Below, piece by piece: positions 1 through 11,648 of a stretch of DNA of 64,000 bases. The stretch's first letter is position 1. Every line of letters starts with the position of its first letter. The notes below the pieces were generated by a model that worked only from the letters and a program-made list of their open reading frames with translations, was not told the DNA's origin and ran no database searches. The DNA is from Quadrisphaera sp. DSM 44207. Lineage in GTDB: Bacteria > Actinomycetota > Actinomycetes > Actinomycetales > Quadrisphaeraceae. The stretch is taken from contig NZ_FNKA01000001.1 of assembly GCF_900101335.1 (NCBI RefSeq), positions 1,216,464-1,280,463 on the forward strand, given 5' to 3'. Both the position numbers and the translations under genes were made by a program.

Positions 1-97
1 CCTGCGCGACGGGAGCACGGTGCTGCTCGGCCGCACGCGCGTGACCTTCCTGTCCGGGGCGGACCGCGCGGCCGCCCGCGACGACGGGGAGTGGTGA
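1..97 (+). CDS. fhaA: C-terminal end of an FHA-domain protein (FhaA-like), truncated by the window edge
   Basis: Only the last codons are present, read from base 2 to the TGA at 95-97. The tail contains 'GSTVLLGRTRVTFL', which resembles the last strands of an FHA domain (phosphothreonine reader). In actinobacteria the gene directly before fhaB-pstP-rodA is fhaA, whose product binds phosphorylated cell-wall proteins such as the MurJ-associated pseudokinase. The identification rests on this short tail and on position, so it is an inference. It stops 18 bases before fhaB and is probably co-transcribed with it. Confidence 0.6.
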   Translation, partial: LRDGSTVLLGRTRVTFLSGADRAAARDDGEW

Positions 98-115
98 GCG
101 CGGGGTGGACCGCTC

Positions 116-673
116 GTGAGCCAGCTGACCGTCACGGTCCTGCAGCTGGGCCTGCTCGCCCTGCTGTGGGTCTTCGTCATCGGCGTCGTCGGCGTGCTGC
201 GGCGCGACCTGTCGGGCGCGGGGGCGCGCGGCGGTCGCGCCGCGGCGCCCGCGCAGGCCCGCGCCCCGGTCCCCGCGCCGGCTCCGGTCCCCGTGCCGGT
301 CCCCGCACCCGCCGCCGTTCCCGCCCCGGTCCCCGCGCCCGTTCCCGCTGCTGCGCCCGTCGCGCCGGCGCCGGTGCGCTCGCTCGCGGTCACCGCCGGC
401 CCCCTGGCCGGCACGGTGCTGCCGCTGGGCGCGGCTCCCGTGCTCGTCGGTCGGGCGCCGGAGTGCACGCTCGTGCTGCCCGACGACTACGCGTCCTCCC
501 GCCACGCCCGGCTCAGCCCGCGCGCAGGCGCCTGGGTGCTGGAGGACCTCGGCTCCACCAACGGGACGACGCTCGACGGCGTCCCCGTGACCGGGCCCGT
601 GGAGGTCGCGCCCGGCAGCGCGGTGAGGATCGGCCGCACGAGCTTCGAGCTGCGCCGGCAGCCCGCCGGATGA
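116..673 (+). CDS. fhaB: FhaB/FipA-like membrane-anchored FHA-domain protein
   Basis: The predicted protein has 185 residues and starts at GTG. It has one N-terminal membrane segment (about residues 7-27), a long Ala/Pro/Val-rich linker (about 45-95) and a C-terminal FHA domain (about 100-180). The FHA core is visible in 'VLVGRAPECTLVLPDD', 'SSRHARL' and 'LGSTNGTTLDG', which carry the conserved Arg, Ser-x-x-His and Asn positions for phosphothreonine binding. FhaB family proteins link Ser/Thr kinase signals to the elongation and division machinery at the membrane. The stop overlaps the pstP start by four bases (ATGA), so the two genes are probably translationally coupled. The Pro/Ala/Val linker is encoded by imperfect GC-rich repeats near 260-370. 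Confidence 0.9.
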   Translation: MSQLTVTVLQLGLLALLWVFVIGVVGVLRRDLSGAGARGGRAAAPAQARAPVPAPAPVPVPVPAPAAVPAPVPAPVPAAAPVAPAPVRSLAVTAGPLAGTVLPLGAAPVLVGRAPECTLVLPDDYASSRHARLSPRAGAWVLEDLGSTNGTTLDGVPVTGPVEVAPGSAVRIGRTSFELRRQPAG

Positions 674-2154
674 CCGTCCACCTGCGCGCCGCCGCCCGCT
701 CCGACGTCGGCCTGGTGCGCTCCGACAACCAGGACTCCGCCTACGCCGGGGTGCGCCTGCTCGTCGTCGCCGACGGCATGGGCGGCCACGCGGGCGGCGA
801 CGTCGCCTCCTCCGTCGCGGTCGGCGAGCTGGCCGCCCTCGACGGCGCGGGCACCGGCCGCGACGGCGCCGCTGCCGCCGCGGGCGGGGAGGACCCGCGC
901 CGGGCCGCCGAGGAGCTGGAGGCCGCCGTCGCCCGCGCGCAGCAGGCCCTGCTGCGCCGCGTCGCGCAGGACCCGTCGCTGGGCGGCATGGGCACGACGG
1001 TGACGGCCCTGCTGCGCGCGGGCGAGGAGCTGGTCCTGGCGCACGTCGGCGACTCGCGCGGCTACCTGCTGCACGACGGCGTCCTGACCCGGGTGACCAC
1101 CGACCACACCTTCGTCCAGCGCCTGGTCGAGGAGGGGCGGATCACGCCCGAGGAGGCCGAGCGGCACCCGCAGCGCAACGTCATCCTGCGCGTGCTCGGC
1201 GACGTCGAGTCCGCCGCCGAGCCCGACGTCTCCGTGCACGCCGCGCTGCCGGGGGACCGGTGGCTGCTGTGCTCCGACGGCCTGTCGGGCGTCGTCAGCG
1301 ACGAGACCATCGCCGAGACACTGGCCTCCGTGGCCGACCGCGCCGCGTGCGCCGAGCGCCTGGTGCAGCTGGCCCTGCGCGCCGGGGGCCCCGACAACAT
1401 CACCTGCGTCGTGGCCGACGTGGTGGACGGCGCGGGAGGCGACGCGGGGGGCCGCCCCGGCGCGAGCGGCGCCGCGGGCGCGGGGGTGGCGGCCGTGCAG
1501 GTCGTGGGGGCCGCCGCCGCCGACCGCGCCCGCCCCTCGGCCGCCGCGTCCAGCCCTGCGGCGCGCGCCGCCGTCCTGTCCCGCTCCGCCGCGCCGCTGC
1601 GCCAGGAGGCGCGCGGGGAGGCGGGGCGCGCCGACGCCGCGCCGGCCGGCGCGCCGCTGCGCGCGGGCGGCGCCGTAGGCACCCTGCCCTCTCCCGCCGA
1701 GGGCGACGAGCGTGCCTGGGACTGGGACCGCCAGGAGCTCGCGCGCCGCGCCGGCGCCGCGGGCGCCGCCTCCGAGGACGACGCCGCGGCCGGGCGGCCG
1801 GGCGCCTCGCCCGCAGGTCGCCGGCGCCGCCGCGTCGGGCCGCTGCTCGCCCTGGGCGCGGTGCTGCTCCTGCTCGGCGGCGGGGTGCTGGCCGGCTGGT
1901 CCTGGCTGGGGCGCCAGTACTACGTCGGCGTCGAGGACGAGCGGGTGGCGGTCTTCCGCGGGCTCTCGCAGGACGTCGGCCCCGTGCCGCTGTCGAGCGT
2001 CGTGGAGCAGGAGGACCTCGCCGTCGCGGACCTGCCGCCGGTCTACCGCGAGCGCGTGGAGGGGACCATCCCGGCCGACGACCTGGCGCACGCCCAGCGC
2101 ATCGTCGAGGAGCTGCGCGACCAGGCCCGCGCACCGGGCGACGCGGCGTCATGA
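670..2154 (+). CDS. pstP: PP2C-family Ser/Thr protein phosphatase PstP
   Basis: The 494-residue protein starts at the ATG that overlaps the fhaB stop. It has an N-terminal PPM/PP2C catalytic domain (about residues 1-255), with metal-binding motifs 'VVADGMGGHAGGD', 'HVGDSRGYL', 'SDGLSGVV' and 'GGPDNITCVV'. A long low-complexity Ala/Arg/Gly linker follows, then one membrane helix (about 395-420) and a short extracellular tail. PstP family enzymes remove phosphate from PknA/PknB substrates and from the kinases themselves, so this enzyme opposes the two kinases encoded downstream. Its ATGA overlap with rodA supports a single operon. The extracellular part is about 75 residues and has no domain I recognise. 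Confidence 0.95.
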   Translation: MTVHLRAAARSDVGLVRSDNQDSAYAGVRLLVVADGMGGHAGGDVASSVAVGELAALDGAGTGRDGAAAAAGGEDPRRAAEELEAAVARAQQALLRRVAQDPSLGGMGTTVTALLRAGEELVLAHVGDSRGYLLHDGVLTRVTTDHTFVQRLVEEGRITPEEAERHPQRNVILRVLGDVESAAEPDVSVHAALPGDRWLLCSDGLSGVVSDETIAETLASVADRAACAERLVQLALRAGGPDNITCVVADVVDGAGGDAGGRPGASGAAGAGVAAVQVVGAAAADRARPSAAASSPAARAAVLSRSAAPLRQEARGEAGRADAAPAGAPLRAGGAVGTLPSPAEGDERAWDWDRQELARRAGAAGAASEDDAAAGRPGASPAGRRRRRVGPLLALGAVLLLLGGGVLAGWSWLGRQYYVGVEDERVAVFRGLSQDVGPVPLSSVVEQEDLAVADLPPVYRERVEGTIPADDLAHAQRIVEELRDQARAPGDAAS

Positions 2155-3545
2155 CGACCGCCCCCACCTCCTCGCCGCGCCGCCAGCGCTGGGTCGAGCT
2201 GCTGCTGCTGGTGCCCGCCCTGCTGCTGGCGATGGGCGCCTACGGCATGGTCGGCGTCGCGACGGAGGGCGCCTGGCCCCCGGGGCTGCTCGGCTACGGC
2301 GGCGGGCTGGCGGCCCTGACCGTCGGCCTGCACCTGGTGGTGCGCTGGCGCGCCCCCTCCGCGGACCCGCTGCTGCTGCCGATCGCGACGGTGCTCAACG
2401 GCCTGGGCCTGGCCCTCATCCACCGCCTGGACGTCGCCCGCGACGACGCCTTCGCCCCGCGCCAGCTGGTGTGGACGGCCGTCGGCGTCGTCCTGGCCGC
2501 CGTCGTCGTCGCCGTGCTGCGCGACCACCGGGTGCTCGCCCGCTACACGTTCACGGCGATGGTCGTCGGCCTGGTGCTGCTGCTCCTCCCGCTGGTGCCG
2601 GGCCTGGGCAGGACGATCAACGGGGCGCGGATCTGGATCCGGCTGGGCCCGCTCGGCTTCCAGCCCGGGGAGCTGGCCAAGATCGTGCTGACGGTGTTCT
2701 TCGCCGGCTACCTCGTCACGGCCCGCGACACCCTCTCCCTCGTGGGACGCCGGGTGCTGGGCCTGCAGCTGCCGCGGGCGCGCGACCTCGGCCCGATCCT
2801 CGTGGCCTGGCTGGCCAGCCTCGGGGTGCTCGTGCTCGAGCGCGACCTCGGCACCTCGCTGCTGTTCTTCGGCCTCTTCGTCGCGATGCTCTACGTCGCC
2901 ACGCACCGGGTCAGCTGGATCGTCCTCGGCCTGACCCTGTTCGTCGGGGGCGCGGTGCTGGCGTGGAGCCTGTTCAGCCACGTGCAGGCGCGCGTGAACG
3001 GGTGGCTGCACCCGTTCGACCCGGAGGTCTACGACGCGCCGGTCGGCGGCAGCTACCAGCTGGTGCAGGGCCTGTTCGGCCTCGCCAGCGGCGGGCTGGT
3101 CGGCGAGGGCATCGGCGAGGGCCGCCCGCAGACGGTGCCCTACGCGGAGAGCGACTTCATCCTCGCCACCCTCGGCGAGGAGATGGGCCTCGTGGGCCTG
3201 TTCGCCGTCCTGCTCCTGTACCTGGTGCTCGTCGAGCGGGGCCTGCGCACGGCCATCGGCGCGCGCGACGGGTTCGGCAAGCTCCTGGCCGCCGGCCTGT
3301 CCTTCGCCGTCGCGCTGCAGTGCTTCGTCGTCGCCGGCGGCGTGCTGCGCGTGATCCCCCTGACGGGGCTGACCATGCCCCTGCTCGCCTACGGAGGGTC
3401 CTCCCTGGTCGCGAACTGGATGATCGTCGGCCTGCTCCTGCGGGTCTCCGGCGCCGCCCGCCGCGCCGCTCCCGCCCCCGAGGCGGGCACGCCCGTGGTG
3501 GCCTCGGAGCAGGACGCCGCGGCGACGCAGGTGGTGCGCCTGTGA
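2151..3545 (+). CDS. rodA: SEDS-family peptidoglycan glycosyltransferase RodA/FtsW
   Basis: This is a 464-residue polytopic membrane protein with about ten to twelve hydrophobic segments, typical of SEDS proteins. The family polymerises lipid II into glycan strands and works with a class B PBP. Family signatures include 'NGARIWIRLGPLGFQPGEL', the conserved 'ERDLGTSLLFFG' segment with its essential Asp, and the C-terminal 'LLAYGGSSLVANW'. It is followed directly by its presumed transpeptidase partner pbpA, with a 4-base GTGA overlap. This is the same pairing as M. tuberculosis RodA-PbpA. Position suggests the elongation-type SEDS protein rather than FtsW of the dcw cluster. Confidence 0.95.
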   Translation: MTTAPTSSPRRQRWVELLLLVPALLLAMGAYGMVGVATEGAWPPGLLGYGGGLAALTVGLHLVVRWRAPSADPLLLPIATVLNGLGLALIHRLDVARDDAFAPRQLVWTAVGVVLAAVVVAVLRDHRVLARYTFTAMVVGLVLLLLPLVPGLGRTINGARIWIRLGPLGFQPGELAKIVLTVFFAGYLVTARDTLSLVGRRVLGLQLPRARDLGPILVAWLASLGVLVLERDLGTSLLFFGLFVAMLYVATHRVSWIVLGLTLFVGGAVLAWSLFSHVQARVNGWLHPFDPEVYDAPVGGSYQLVQGLFGLASGGLVGEGIGEGRPQTVPYAESDFILATLGEEMGLVGLFAVLLLYLVLVERGLRTAIGARDGFGKLLAAGLSFAVALQCFVVAGGVLRVIPLTGLTMPLLAYGGSSLVANWMIVGLLLRVSGAARRAAPAPEAGTPVVASEQDAAATQVVRL

Positions 3546-4993
3546 ACGGCCCCCTGCGGCGCCTGTCCGTGATCGTGGTGTCCCTGTTCGTCGTCCTCAT
3601 GGGCGCCGGCACGTGGGTGCAGTTCGTCACCGCCGGCCGCCTGCAGGACGACCCCCGCAACTCCCGCGCCCTGTTCGCCGAGCTCGGCCGCGAGCGCGGG
3701 CCGATCCTCGTCGAGGGCGAGGCGGTCGCGCTCTCGGAGGAGGTCGACGACCGCTTCCGCTACCAGCGGCTGTACCCGGCGGGCCCGCTGTGGGCGCACG
3801 CGACCGGCGTGTACTCGGTGGTCTTCGGCGCCACGGGCCTGGAGGAGGCCGCGAACGACCTGCTCTCGGGGACCTCCGACGACCTGTTCTACCGGCGCCT
3901 GTCGGACCTGCTGACCGGCCGCGAGCCCGGCGGCGCCGTCGTGGAGACCACGCTCGACGCCGCCGTCCAGGAGGCGGCCGCGCAGGCCCTGGGCGACCAG
4001 GAGGGCGCCGTCGTCGCGCTCGACCCGCGCACCGGCGAGGTGCTCGCGATGGTCTCCTCCCCCAGCTACGACCCGAACGCGCTGGCCAGCCACGACGCCG
4101 AGGCCGTGCGGGCCGCCCGCCAGGAGCTGCTGGAGGACCCGGGCGACCCCCTGGTCAACCGCGCGATCGGCGGCGACCTGTACCCGCCGGGCTCGGTGTT
4201 CAAGCTCGTCACCGCCGCCGCCGCGCTCGAGGCCGGCTCCACGCCCGAGAGCGCCCTGACCGGCGTCGCCGAGCTGGACCTGCCGCAGACGACCGCGACG
4301 ATCGGCAACAGCGGCGGCGGGGGCTGCGGCTCCGGCGGCCAGGTCAGCCTCGCGGACGCGCTGCGCGTCTCGTGCAACACCGCCTTCGCGGCGCTGGGCA
4401 TGGAGCTGGGCACCGACGCGCTCGTGGAGCGGGCGCGGGCCTTCGGCTTCGGCGAGGAGCTGAGCATCCCGCTGCGGGTGACCCCGAGCAGCGTGCCCGC
4501 CTCGATGGCGCCGCCGCAGCTGGCCCAGGCCAGCATCGGCCAGTACGAGGTGCGGGTCACCCCGCTGCAGGTGGCGGTGCTCTCCGCGGCCGTCGCGAAC
4601 GGCGGCGTCGTGATGCGCCCGAACCTCGTCAGCGCCGTGCGCGGCGACGACCTGGAGGTCCTGCAGGCGCCGGAGCCGACCGAGCTGGGCCGGGCCACCT
4701 CCGAGCAGACCGCGCAGGCGCTGACGGCGATGATGGTGGGCGTGGTGGAGTCCGGGACCGGCACGGCGGCGCAGGTGGACGGCGTGCAGGTGGCGGGCAA
4801 GACCGGCACGGCCCAGCACGCCGAGGGCCGGGCCCCCCACGCGTGGTTCACCGGCTTCGCCCCGGCCGGCGACCCGCGGGTCGCCGTCGCCGTCGTCGTC
4901 GAGGAGGGCGGCTCCGCGGGCGACCAGGCCTCCGGCGGCCGCACCGCCGCGCCCATCGCGCGCGAGGTCGTCGAGGCGGTGCTCGCGCAGTGA
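3542..4993 (+). CDS. pbpA: Class B penicillin-binding protein PbpA (transpeptidase)
   Basis: The 483-residue protein starts with a GTG overlapping the rodA stop. One N-terminal membrane anchor (about residues 8-30) is followed by a dimerisation region and a transpeptidase domain (about 150-480). All three catalytic motifs are present: SxxK at 218-221 in 'PPGSVFKLV', SCN at 277-279 and KTG at 421-423 in 'AGKTGTAQ'. The acyl-enzyme Ser is Ser218. It cross-links stem peptides of the glycan made by the neighbouring RodA. It is an FtsI-family elongation/division PBP and in mycobacteria it is controlled by PknA/PknB. A Gly-rich stretch (about 256-266) just before the SCN motif is a local peculiarity. 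Confidence 0.95.
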   Translation: MNGPLRRLSVIVVSLFVVLMGAGTWVQFVTAGRLQDDPRNSRALFAELGRERGPILVEGEAVALSEEVDDRFRYQRLYPAGPLWAHATGVYSVVFGATGLEEAANDLLSGTSDDLFYRRLSDLLTGREPGGAVVETTLDAAVQEAAAQALGDQEGAVVALDPRTGEVLAMVSSPSYDPNALASHDAEAVRAARQELLEDPGDPLVNRAIGGDLYPPGSVFKLVTAAAALEAGSTPESALTGVAELDLPQTTATIGNSGGGGCGSGGQVSLADALRVSCNTAFAALGMELGTDALVERARAFGFGEELSIPLRVTPSSVPASMAPPQLAQASIGQYEVRVTPLQVAVLSAAVANGGVVMRPNLVSAVRGDDLEVLQAPEPTELGRATSEQTAQALTAMMVGVVESGTGTAAQVDGVQVAGKTGTAQHAEGRAPHAWFTGFAPAGDPRVAVAVVVEEGGSAGDQASGGRTAAPIAREVVEAVLAQ

Positions 4994-5003
4994 GGACGGA
5001 GTC

Positions 5004-8629
<3,626 letters not shown>

Positions 8630-8666
8630 GGAGTTGCGGCTGCGCGACTGGGGGGTCGAGGCGGGC

Positions 8667-9302
8667 TCAGCCGCGCACGAGCGGCGCCAGGCCCTCGGAG
8701 CGCTCCACGGCGCCCTCGTCGCCGCACACGGCGAGCCAGTTGGCCAGCAGCCGGTGCCCGCCCTGGGTGAGCACCGACTCCGGGTGGAACTGGACGCCGA
8801 AGAGCGGCAGCTCGCGGTGCTGCAGGGCCATCACCACGCCGCCGGCCGTGCGACCGGTGACCTCCAGCTCCTCCGGCACGGTGGCGTCCACGACGGCCAG
8901 GGAGTGGTATCGCGTGGCCGTGAACGGCGTGGGCAGGCCCGCGAGCACCCCCGCGCCCTCGTGCTCGACGAGGCTCGTCTTGCCGTGCAGCAGCTCGCGC
9001 GCGTGCGTGACGGTGGCGCCGTGGACCTCCCCGAGCGCCTGGTGGCCCAGGCAGACGCCGAGCAGCGGCGTCCCGGTCCGGCCGCACCGGCGCACGAGGT
9101 CGGGGCTCACGCCGGCCGTGGACGGCGTCCCGGGGCCGGGCGAGAGCAGCACGCCGTCCGCCGCGTCGGCCGCCTCGGCGGCCTGCTCGGCGCCCAGGGC
9201 GTCGTTGCGCACCACGCGGCACTCCGCGCCGAGCTGCTCGAGGTAGCCGACGATCGTCCACACGAAGCTGTCGTAGTTGTCCACGACGAGGACCCGGGTC
9301 AT
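8667..9302 (-). CDS. Class I glutamine amidotransferase, TrpG/PabA family
   Basis: The 211-residue protein is a GATase1 domain that releases ammonia from glutamine for anthranilate or aminodeoxychorismate synthase. The N-terminus 'VLVVDNYDSFVWT' and the nucleophile elbow 'GVCLGHQALGE' (catalytic Cys) are typical, as is the C-terminal 'FHPESVLT' with catalytic His and Glu. The orthologous position next to pknB holds Rv0013 (annotated TrpG/PabA) in M. tuberculosis. No synthase subunit is nearby, so whether it serves tryptophan or folate synthesis cannot be decided here. It converges with pknB across a 37-base gap. The ATG lies next to the stop of the upstream small gene, with a 4-base overlap. 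Confidence 0.93.
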   Translation of the reverse strand: MTRVLVVDNYDSFVWTIVGYLEQLGAECRVVRNDALGAEQAAEAADAADGVLLSPGPGTPSTAGVSPDLVRRCGRTGTPLLGVCLGHQALGEVHGATVTHARELLHGKTSLVEHEGAGVLAGLPTPFTATRYHSLAVVDATVPEELEVTGRTAGGVVMALQHRELPLFGVQFHPESVLTQGGHRLLANWLAVCGDEGAVERSEGLAPLVRG

Positions 9303-9487
9303 CCGGCGCCTCCTGCGGGGCTCGGGGCACCGACGGTGCCGTCGTTGAAGGGGACGTGGGGGGCCACCGCGGGGAAGACCCAGAGGAAGCACGCGGCGAC
9401 CGCCGCCAGCGCCAGGAGGAGGGCGAGCGCGACGCGCACGCCCACCGGGCCGGGCAGGGCCCGCCACAGCCAGCCGTACACCGTCAC
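9299..9487 (-). CDS. Small single-pass membrane protein, function unknown
   Basis: A 62-residue protein starts at a GTG overlapping the sortase stop by four bases, and its own stop overlaps the start of the glutamine amidotransferase by four bases. It has one clear hydrophobic helix (about residues 18-40) after a short basic N-terminus, and a Pro/Gly-rich tail with 'HVPFNDGTVG'. The tight overlaps on both sides and consistent GC at third positions support a real gene. I do not recognise a family. Its place after the sortase suggests an accessory to sorting or simply a coupled small envelope protein; this is inference. Confidence 0.65.
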   Translation of the reverse strand: MTVYGWLWRALPGPVGVRVALALLLALAAVAACFLWVFPAVAPHVPFNDGTVGAPSPAGGAG

Positions 9488-10287
9488 ACCCCTCCCGGCT
9501 CGGCGCCCGCCAGGGCCCGCGGGTCCCCGGCGCCGCGCGGCTGCCACGACTCGAGCACCGCGTGGACGACGTAGCGCTCGCGGGCCGAGTAGCGCGGGTG
9601 GCACGCGGTCAGGGTGAGCAGCCGCTCGGTCGGCGCGGCGCCGGGCGAGCCGGGGTCGGGGGCGATCACCTCGACCTGGCTCGGGAGCACCACCAGCGCC
9701 TCGCGCACCCGGTACACGTACCAGTCCTGCGCGGTCTCGACGACGACGGGGTCGCCCGCCTGCAGCTCGGCGATGCGGCTGAGCGGCTTCCCGTACGTCG
9801 TCCGGTGCCCGGCGAGGGAGAAGTTGCCCACCGCCCCCGGCATCGCGGTGCCGGGGTAGTGGCCGAGGACGCCGTCGTCGAGGACGCCGTCGAGGACGAC
9901 GCCCTGCTCGACGGCCACCTGCCACCCCTGCCCGAAGCGCGGCACGTGCACGAGCGCGAACGCCTCGCCCTGGCCCGGCTCCACCGGCACGGGCGGCTCC
10001 GGCGCGGACGGGGCGGGGACGTCGACCGGCGCCGCGGAGCCCTCGGAGGAGGGGACGGAGGACGGCGCGGGAGCCGGCGCCGGCCCGGGGGAGGGCTGCG
10101 GCGCGCCGGCGCCGCCCGCCTGCCACTGCTCGCGCAGCGCGCCGGCGCTCGCGCGCGCCTCCTGCCCGGCGGTGACGTCGGTCCACCACAGCTGCCAGGT
10201 CAGGAAGAGCAGCACGAGCACGCCCGCCGTGATGCACAGCTCCCCGGCCGTGCGCACCCCGGTGCGCACGGCCGCGCCGGCGCTCAC
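9484..10287 (-). CDS. Class E sortase
   Basis: The 267-residue protein starts at a GTG overlapping the stop of the DUF881 gene (GTGA). One N-terminal membrane segment (about residues 15-37) is followed by a Pro/Ser linker and a sortase domain (about 107-250). The catalytic triad is visible: His161 in 'SLAGHRTTYG', Cys229 in 'LLTLTACHP' and an Arg in 'YSARERY'. Class E sortases of actinobacteria attach proteins with LAxTG-type signals to the wall. Sortase genes next to DUF881 and crgA near the origin are common in the phylum. No sortase substrate is encoded next to it. Confidence 0.92.
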   Translation of the reverse strand: MSAGAAVRTGVRTAGELCITAGVLVLLFLTWQLWWTDVTAGQEARASAGALREQWQAGGAGAPQPSPGPAPAPAPSSVPSSEGSAAPVDVPAPSAPEPPVPVEPGQGEAFALVHVPRFGQGWQVAVEQGVVLDGVLDDGVLGHYPGTAMPGAVGNFSLAGHRTTYGKPLSRIAELQAGDPVVVETAQDWYVYRVREALVVLPSQVEVIAPDPGSPGAAPTERLLTLTACHPRYSARERYVVHAVLESWQPRGAGDPRALAGAEPGGV

Positions 10288-11144
10288 GCGGCCGCGCCCG
10301 CGGCGGCGTCGGTGCCGGCGTCGGTGCCGGCGTCCTGCGCGGGCAGCGCCCGCGCGTGCTGCAGGTCCACCGCGCCCGTCCAGCCCGGCGCGGTCAGCGC
10401 GTCGCCGGTGCGGACCTCCCAGCCGAGCCCGTTGCGCTCGACGTACTGGCGGTAGACGCGCACCGGCTCGGCGGCGTCGAGCGCGGCCTGCAGCCGCTGC
10501 GGGTCCCCGAGGGCCGTCACGGTGTACGGGGGCGCGTAGAGGCGGCCCTGCAGCTTCAGCGTGTTGCCGACGCAGCGCACCGCGCTCGTGGTGATGAGCC
10601 GCTGGTCCTCCAGCACGATCGCGTCGGCGCCGGCGGCCCACAGGGCGTTGACGACCCCCTGCAGGTCCTGCTGGTGGACGATGAGGTCCTCGGGGACGGT
10701 GCCCTCCGGCTGCGGCCGGTTGGGCGGGGCGTCGTCGAGCGTGATCTCCAGGCCCGGCCCGGTGAGGGGCTGCACGCCCGCCGCCGTCGCCACCAGCGCC
10801 GTGCGCTCCTGCAGCTGCTGCACGCCCGGGTCCTGCACGGCGCCGGTGAGGGCGTCGACCTCCTGGCGCAGGTCGGCCAGCTGGGCGTCGCGGGCCAGGA
10901 TCCGGCGCTGCTCCTCCTGCACCAGGCCCGTCAGGCTGGAGGCGTCCTGGCGCAGGTCGCCGCCCGCCGCCGTGCGCGCGCTGGTGGCGAACAGCGCCCC
11001 GGCCAGCACCAGCACCCCGGCGACGGCGAGGCGGCGCAGGGGAGCGCGCCGGGCGCCCTGCCCGGGCAGCACGGCGCCCGGCGGCGTCCAGGGGCCCTCG
11101 GCGGGAGCGTCGTGCGGGCGGCCCGGCTCCGGCCTGTCGGTCAT
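10284..11144 (-). CDS. DUF881 family membrane protein
   Basis: The 286-residue protein starts at ATG with an AAGGAG ribosome site on the minus strand. A cytoplasmic Pro-rich N-terminus is followed by one membrane helix (about residues 37-55), a short coiled segment (about 65-110) and a DUF881 domain. The domain is marked by 'GPGLEITLDDAPPN', 'DLQGVVNALWAAGADAI' and 'PPYTVTALGDP'. The family is widespread in actinobacteria and Bacillus (YlxW/YlxX-like) near cell-division genes; its role is unknown. The C-terminal tail is Ala/Asp/Gly-rich with a short repeat of 'AGTD'. It heads an overlapping operon with the sortase, small membrane protein and amidotransferase, and diverges from crgA. Confidence 0.9.
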   Translation of the reverse strand: MTDRPEPGRPHDAPAEGPWTPPGAVLPGQGARRAPLRRLAVAGVLVLAGALFATSARTAAGGDLRQDASSLTGLVQEEQRRILARDAQLADLRQEVDALTGAVQDPGVQQLQERTALVATAAGVQPLTGPGLEITLDDAPPNRPQPEGTVPEDLIVHQQDLQGVVNALWAAGADAIVLEDQRLITTSAVRCVGNTLKLQGRLYAPPYTVTALGDPQRLQAALDAAEPVRVYRQYVERNGLGWEVRTGDALTAPGWTGAVDLQHARALPAQDAGTDAGTDAAAGAAA

Positions 11145-11177
11145 GGCGGGGCGGCTCCTTCCAGCACTGCCGCCCAC

Positions 11178-11183
11178 TAGGCT
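11178..11183 (+). promoter_or_regulatory. Possible crgA -10 element (TAGGCT)
   Basis: TAGGCT lies 30 bases before the crgA GTG, inside the short divergent gap with the DUF881 gene. It resembles actinobacterial housekeeping -10 sites (TANNNT). No convincing -35 is visible upstream, which is common in this group. Confidence 0.3.
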
Positions 11184-11212
11184 AGACGACCTCACGACGT
11201 GGAGGAGGCTCC

Positions 11213-11461
11213 GTGCCCGAGTCGAGAATCCGCCGCCGGGCCTGGACGGCGCCGCAGGAGCGCCCTGCCGGCCCGCGCCCGACGCCGCGCTGGTGGGTGC
11301 CGGTGATGCTCGGCCTCATGCTCGCCGGGCTGGTGTGGATCGTCGTCTTCTACCTCAGCGGGCCCGCCTCCTACCCGGTCCCGCAGATCGGCGCGTGGAA
11401 CCTCGCGGTCGGCTTCGCGCTCGTGCTCGCCGGCTTCGCCATGACGACGCGCTGGCGCTGA
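11213..11461 (+). CDS. crgA: Cell division protein CrgA
   Basis: This 82-residue protein has a basic N-terminus and two membrane helices (about residues 29-49 and 60-78), matching the CrgA family in length and topology. 'PRWWVPVMLGLMLAGLVW' and 'IGAWNLAVGFALVLAGFAM' contain the family-typical Trp and Asn-Leu features. CrgA links FtsZ-ring components such as FtsQ, FtsI and CwsA at the septum. The start is the GTG preceded by GGAGGAGG. It is monocistronic, divergent from the DUF881-sortase operon, and 187 bases from the convergent rhomboid gene. Confidence 0.95.
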   Translation: MPESRIRRRAWTAPQERPAGPRPTPRWWVPVMLGLMLAGLVWIVVFYLSGPASYPVPQIGAWNLAVGFALVLAGFAMTTRWR

Positions 11462-11536
11462 GCGGGCGCTGGGCGGGCGCTCCCAGACGACCCCGAGGCG
11501 CCGCTGCGCCGAGGGCGCCCCGCCCGCCGACGAAGG

Positions 11537-11565
11537 TTATCCACAGGCTCCGTCCACAGTGTGGA
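11537..11565. other. DnaA-box-like pair with a 13-base palindrome
   Basis: A perfect TTATCCACA lies at 11537-11545 and CCGTCCACA at 11550-11558. The second site is part of the odd palindrome TCCACAGTGTGGA at 11553-11565. The same 13 bases recur at 11665-11677 inside the 3' end of the rhomboid gene. The site is in the crgA-rhomboid gap, about 13 kb from oriC. DnaA binding is inferred from the consensus only. Confidence 0.45.
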
Positions 11566-11648
11566 GACTTCCACCGGCGTGCTTCCGCAGGTGGGGGCCG
11601 CGCGCGCCGCCGTCCGGGGCGAGGGCCTCGCGGCGCGCCGCCGGCGCG

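Noticed and set aside
487..2091. Long open frames antisense to pstP and many other genes
   Set aside because: In this GC-rich DNA stop codons are rare in all frames. These frames give Arg/Pro/Ala/Gly-rich products without motifs, and the opposite strand holds clear family proteins.
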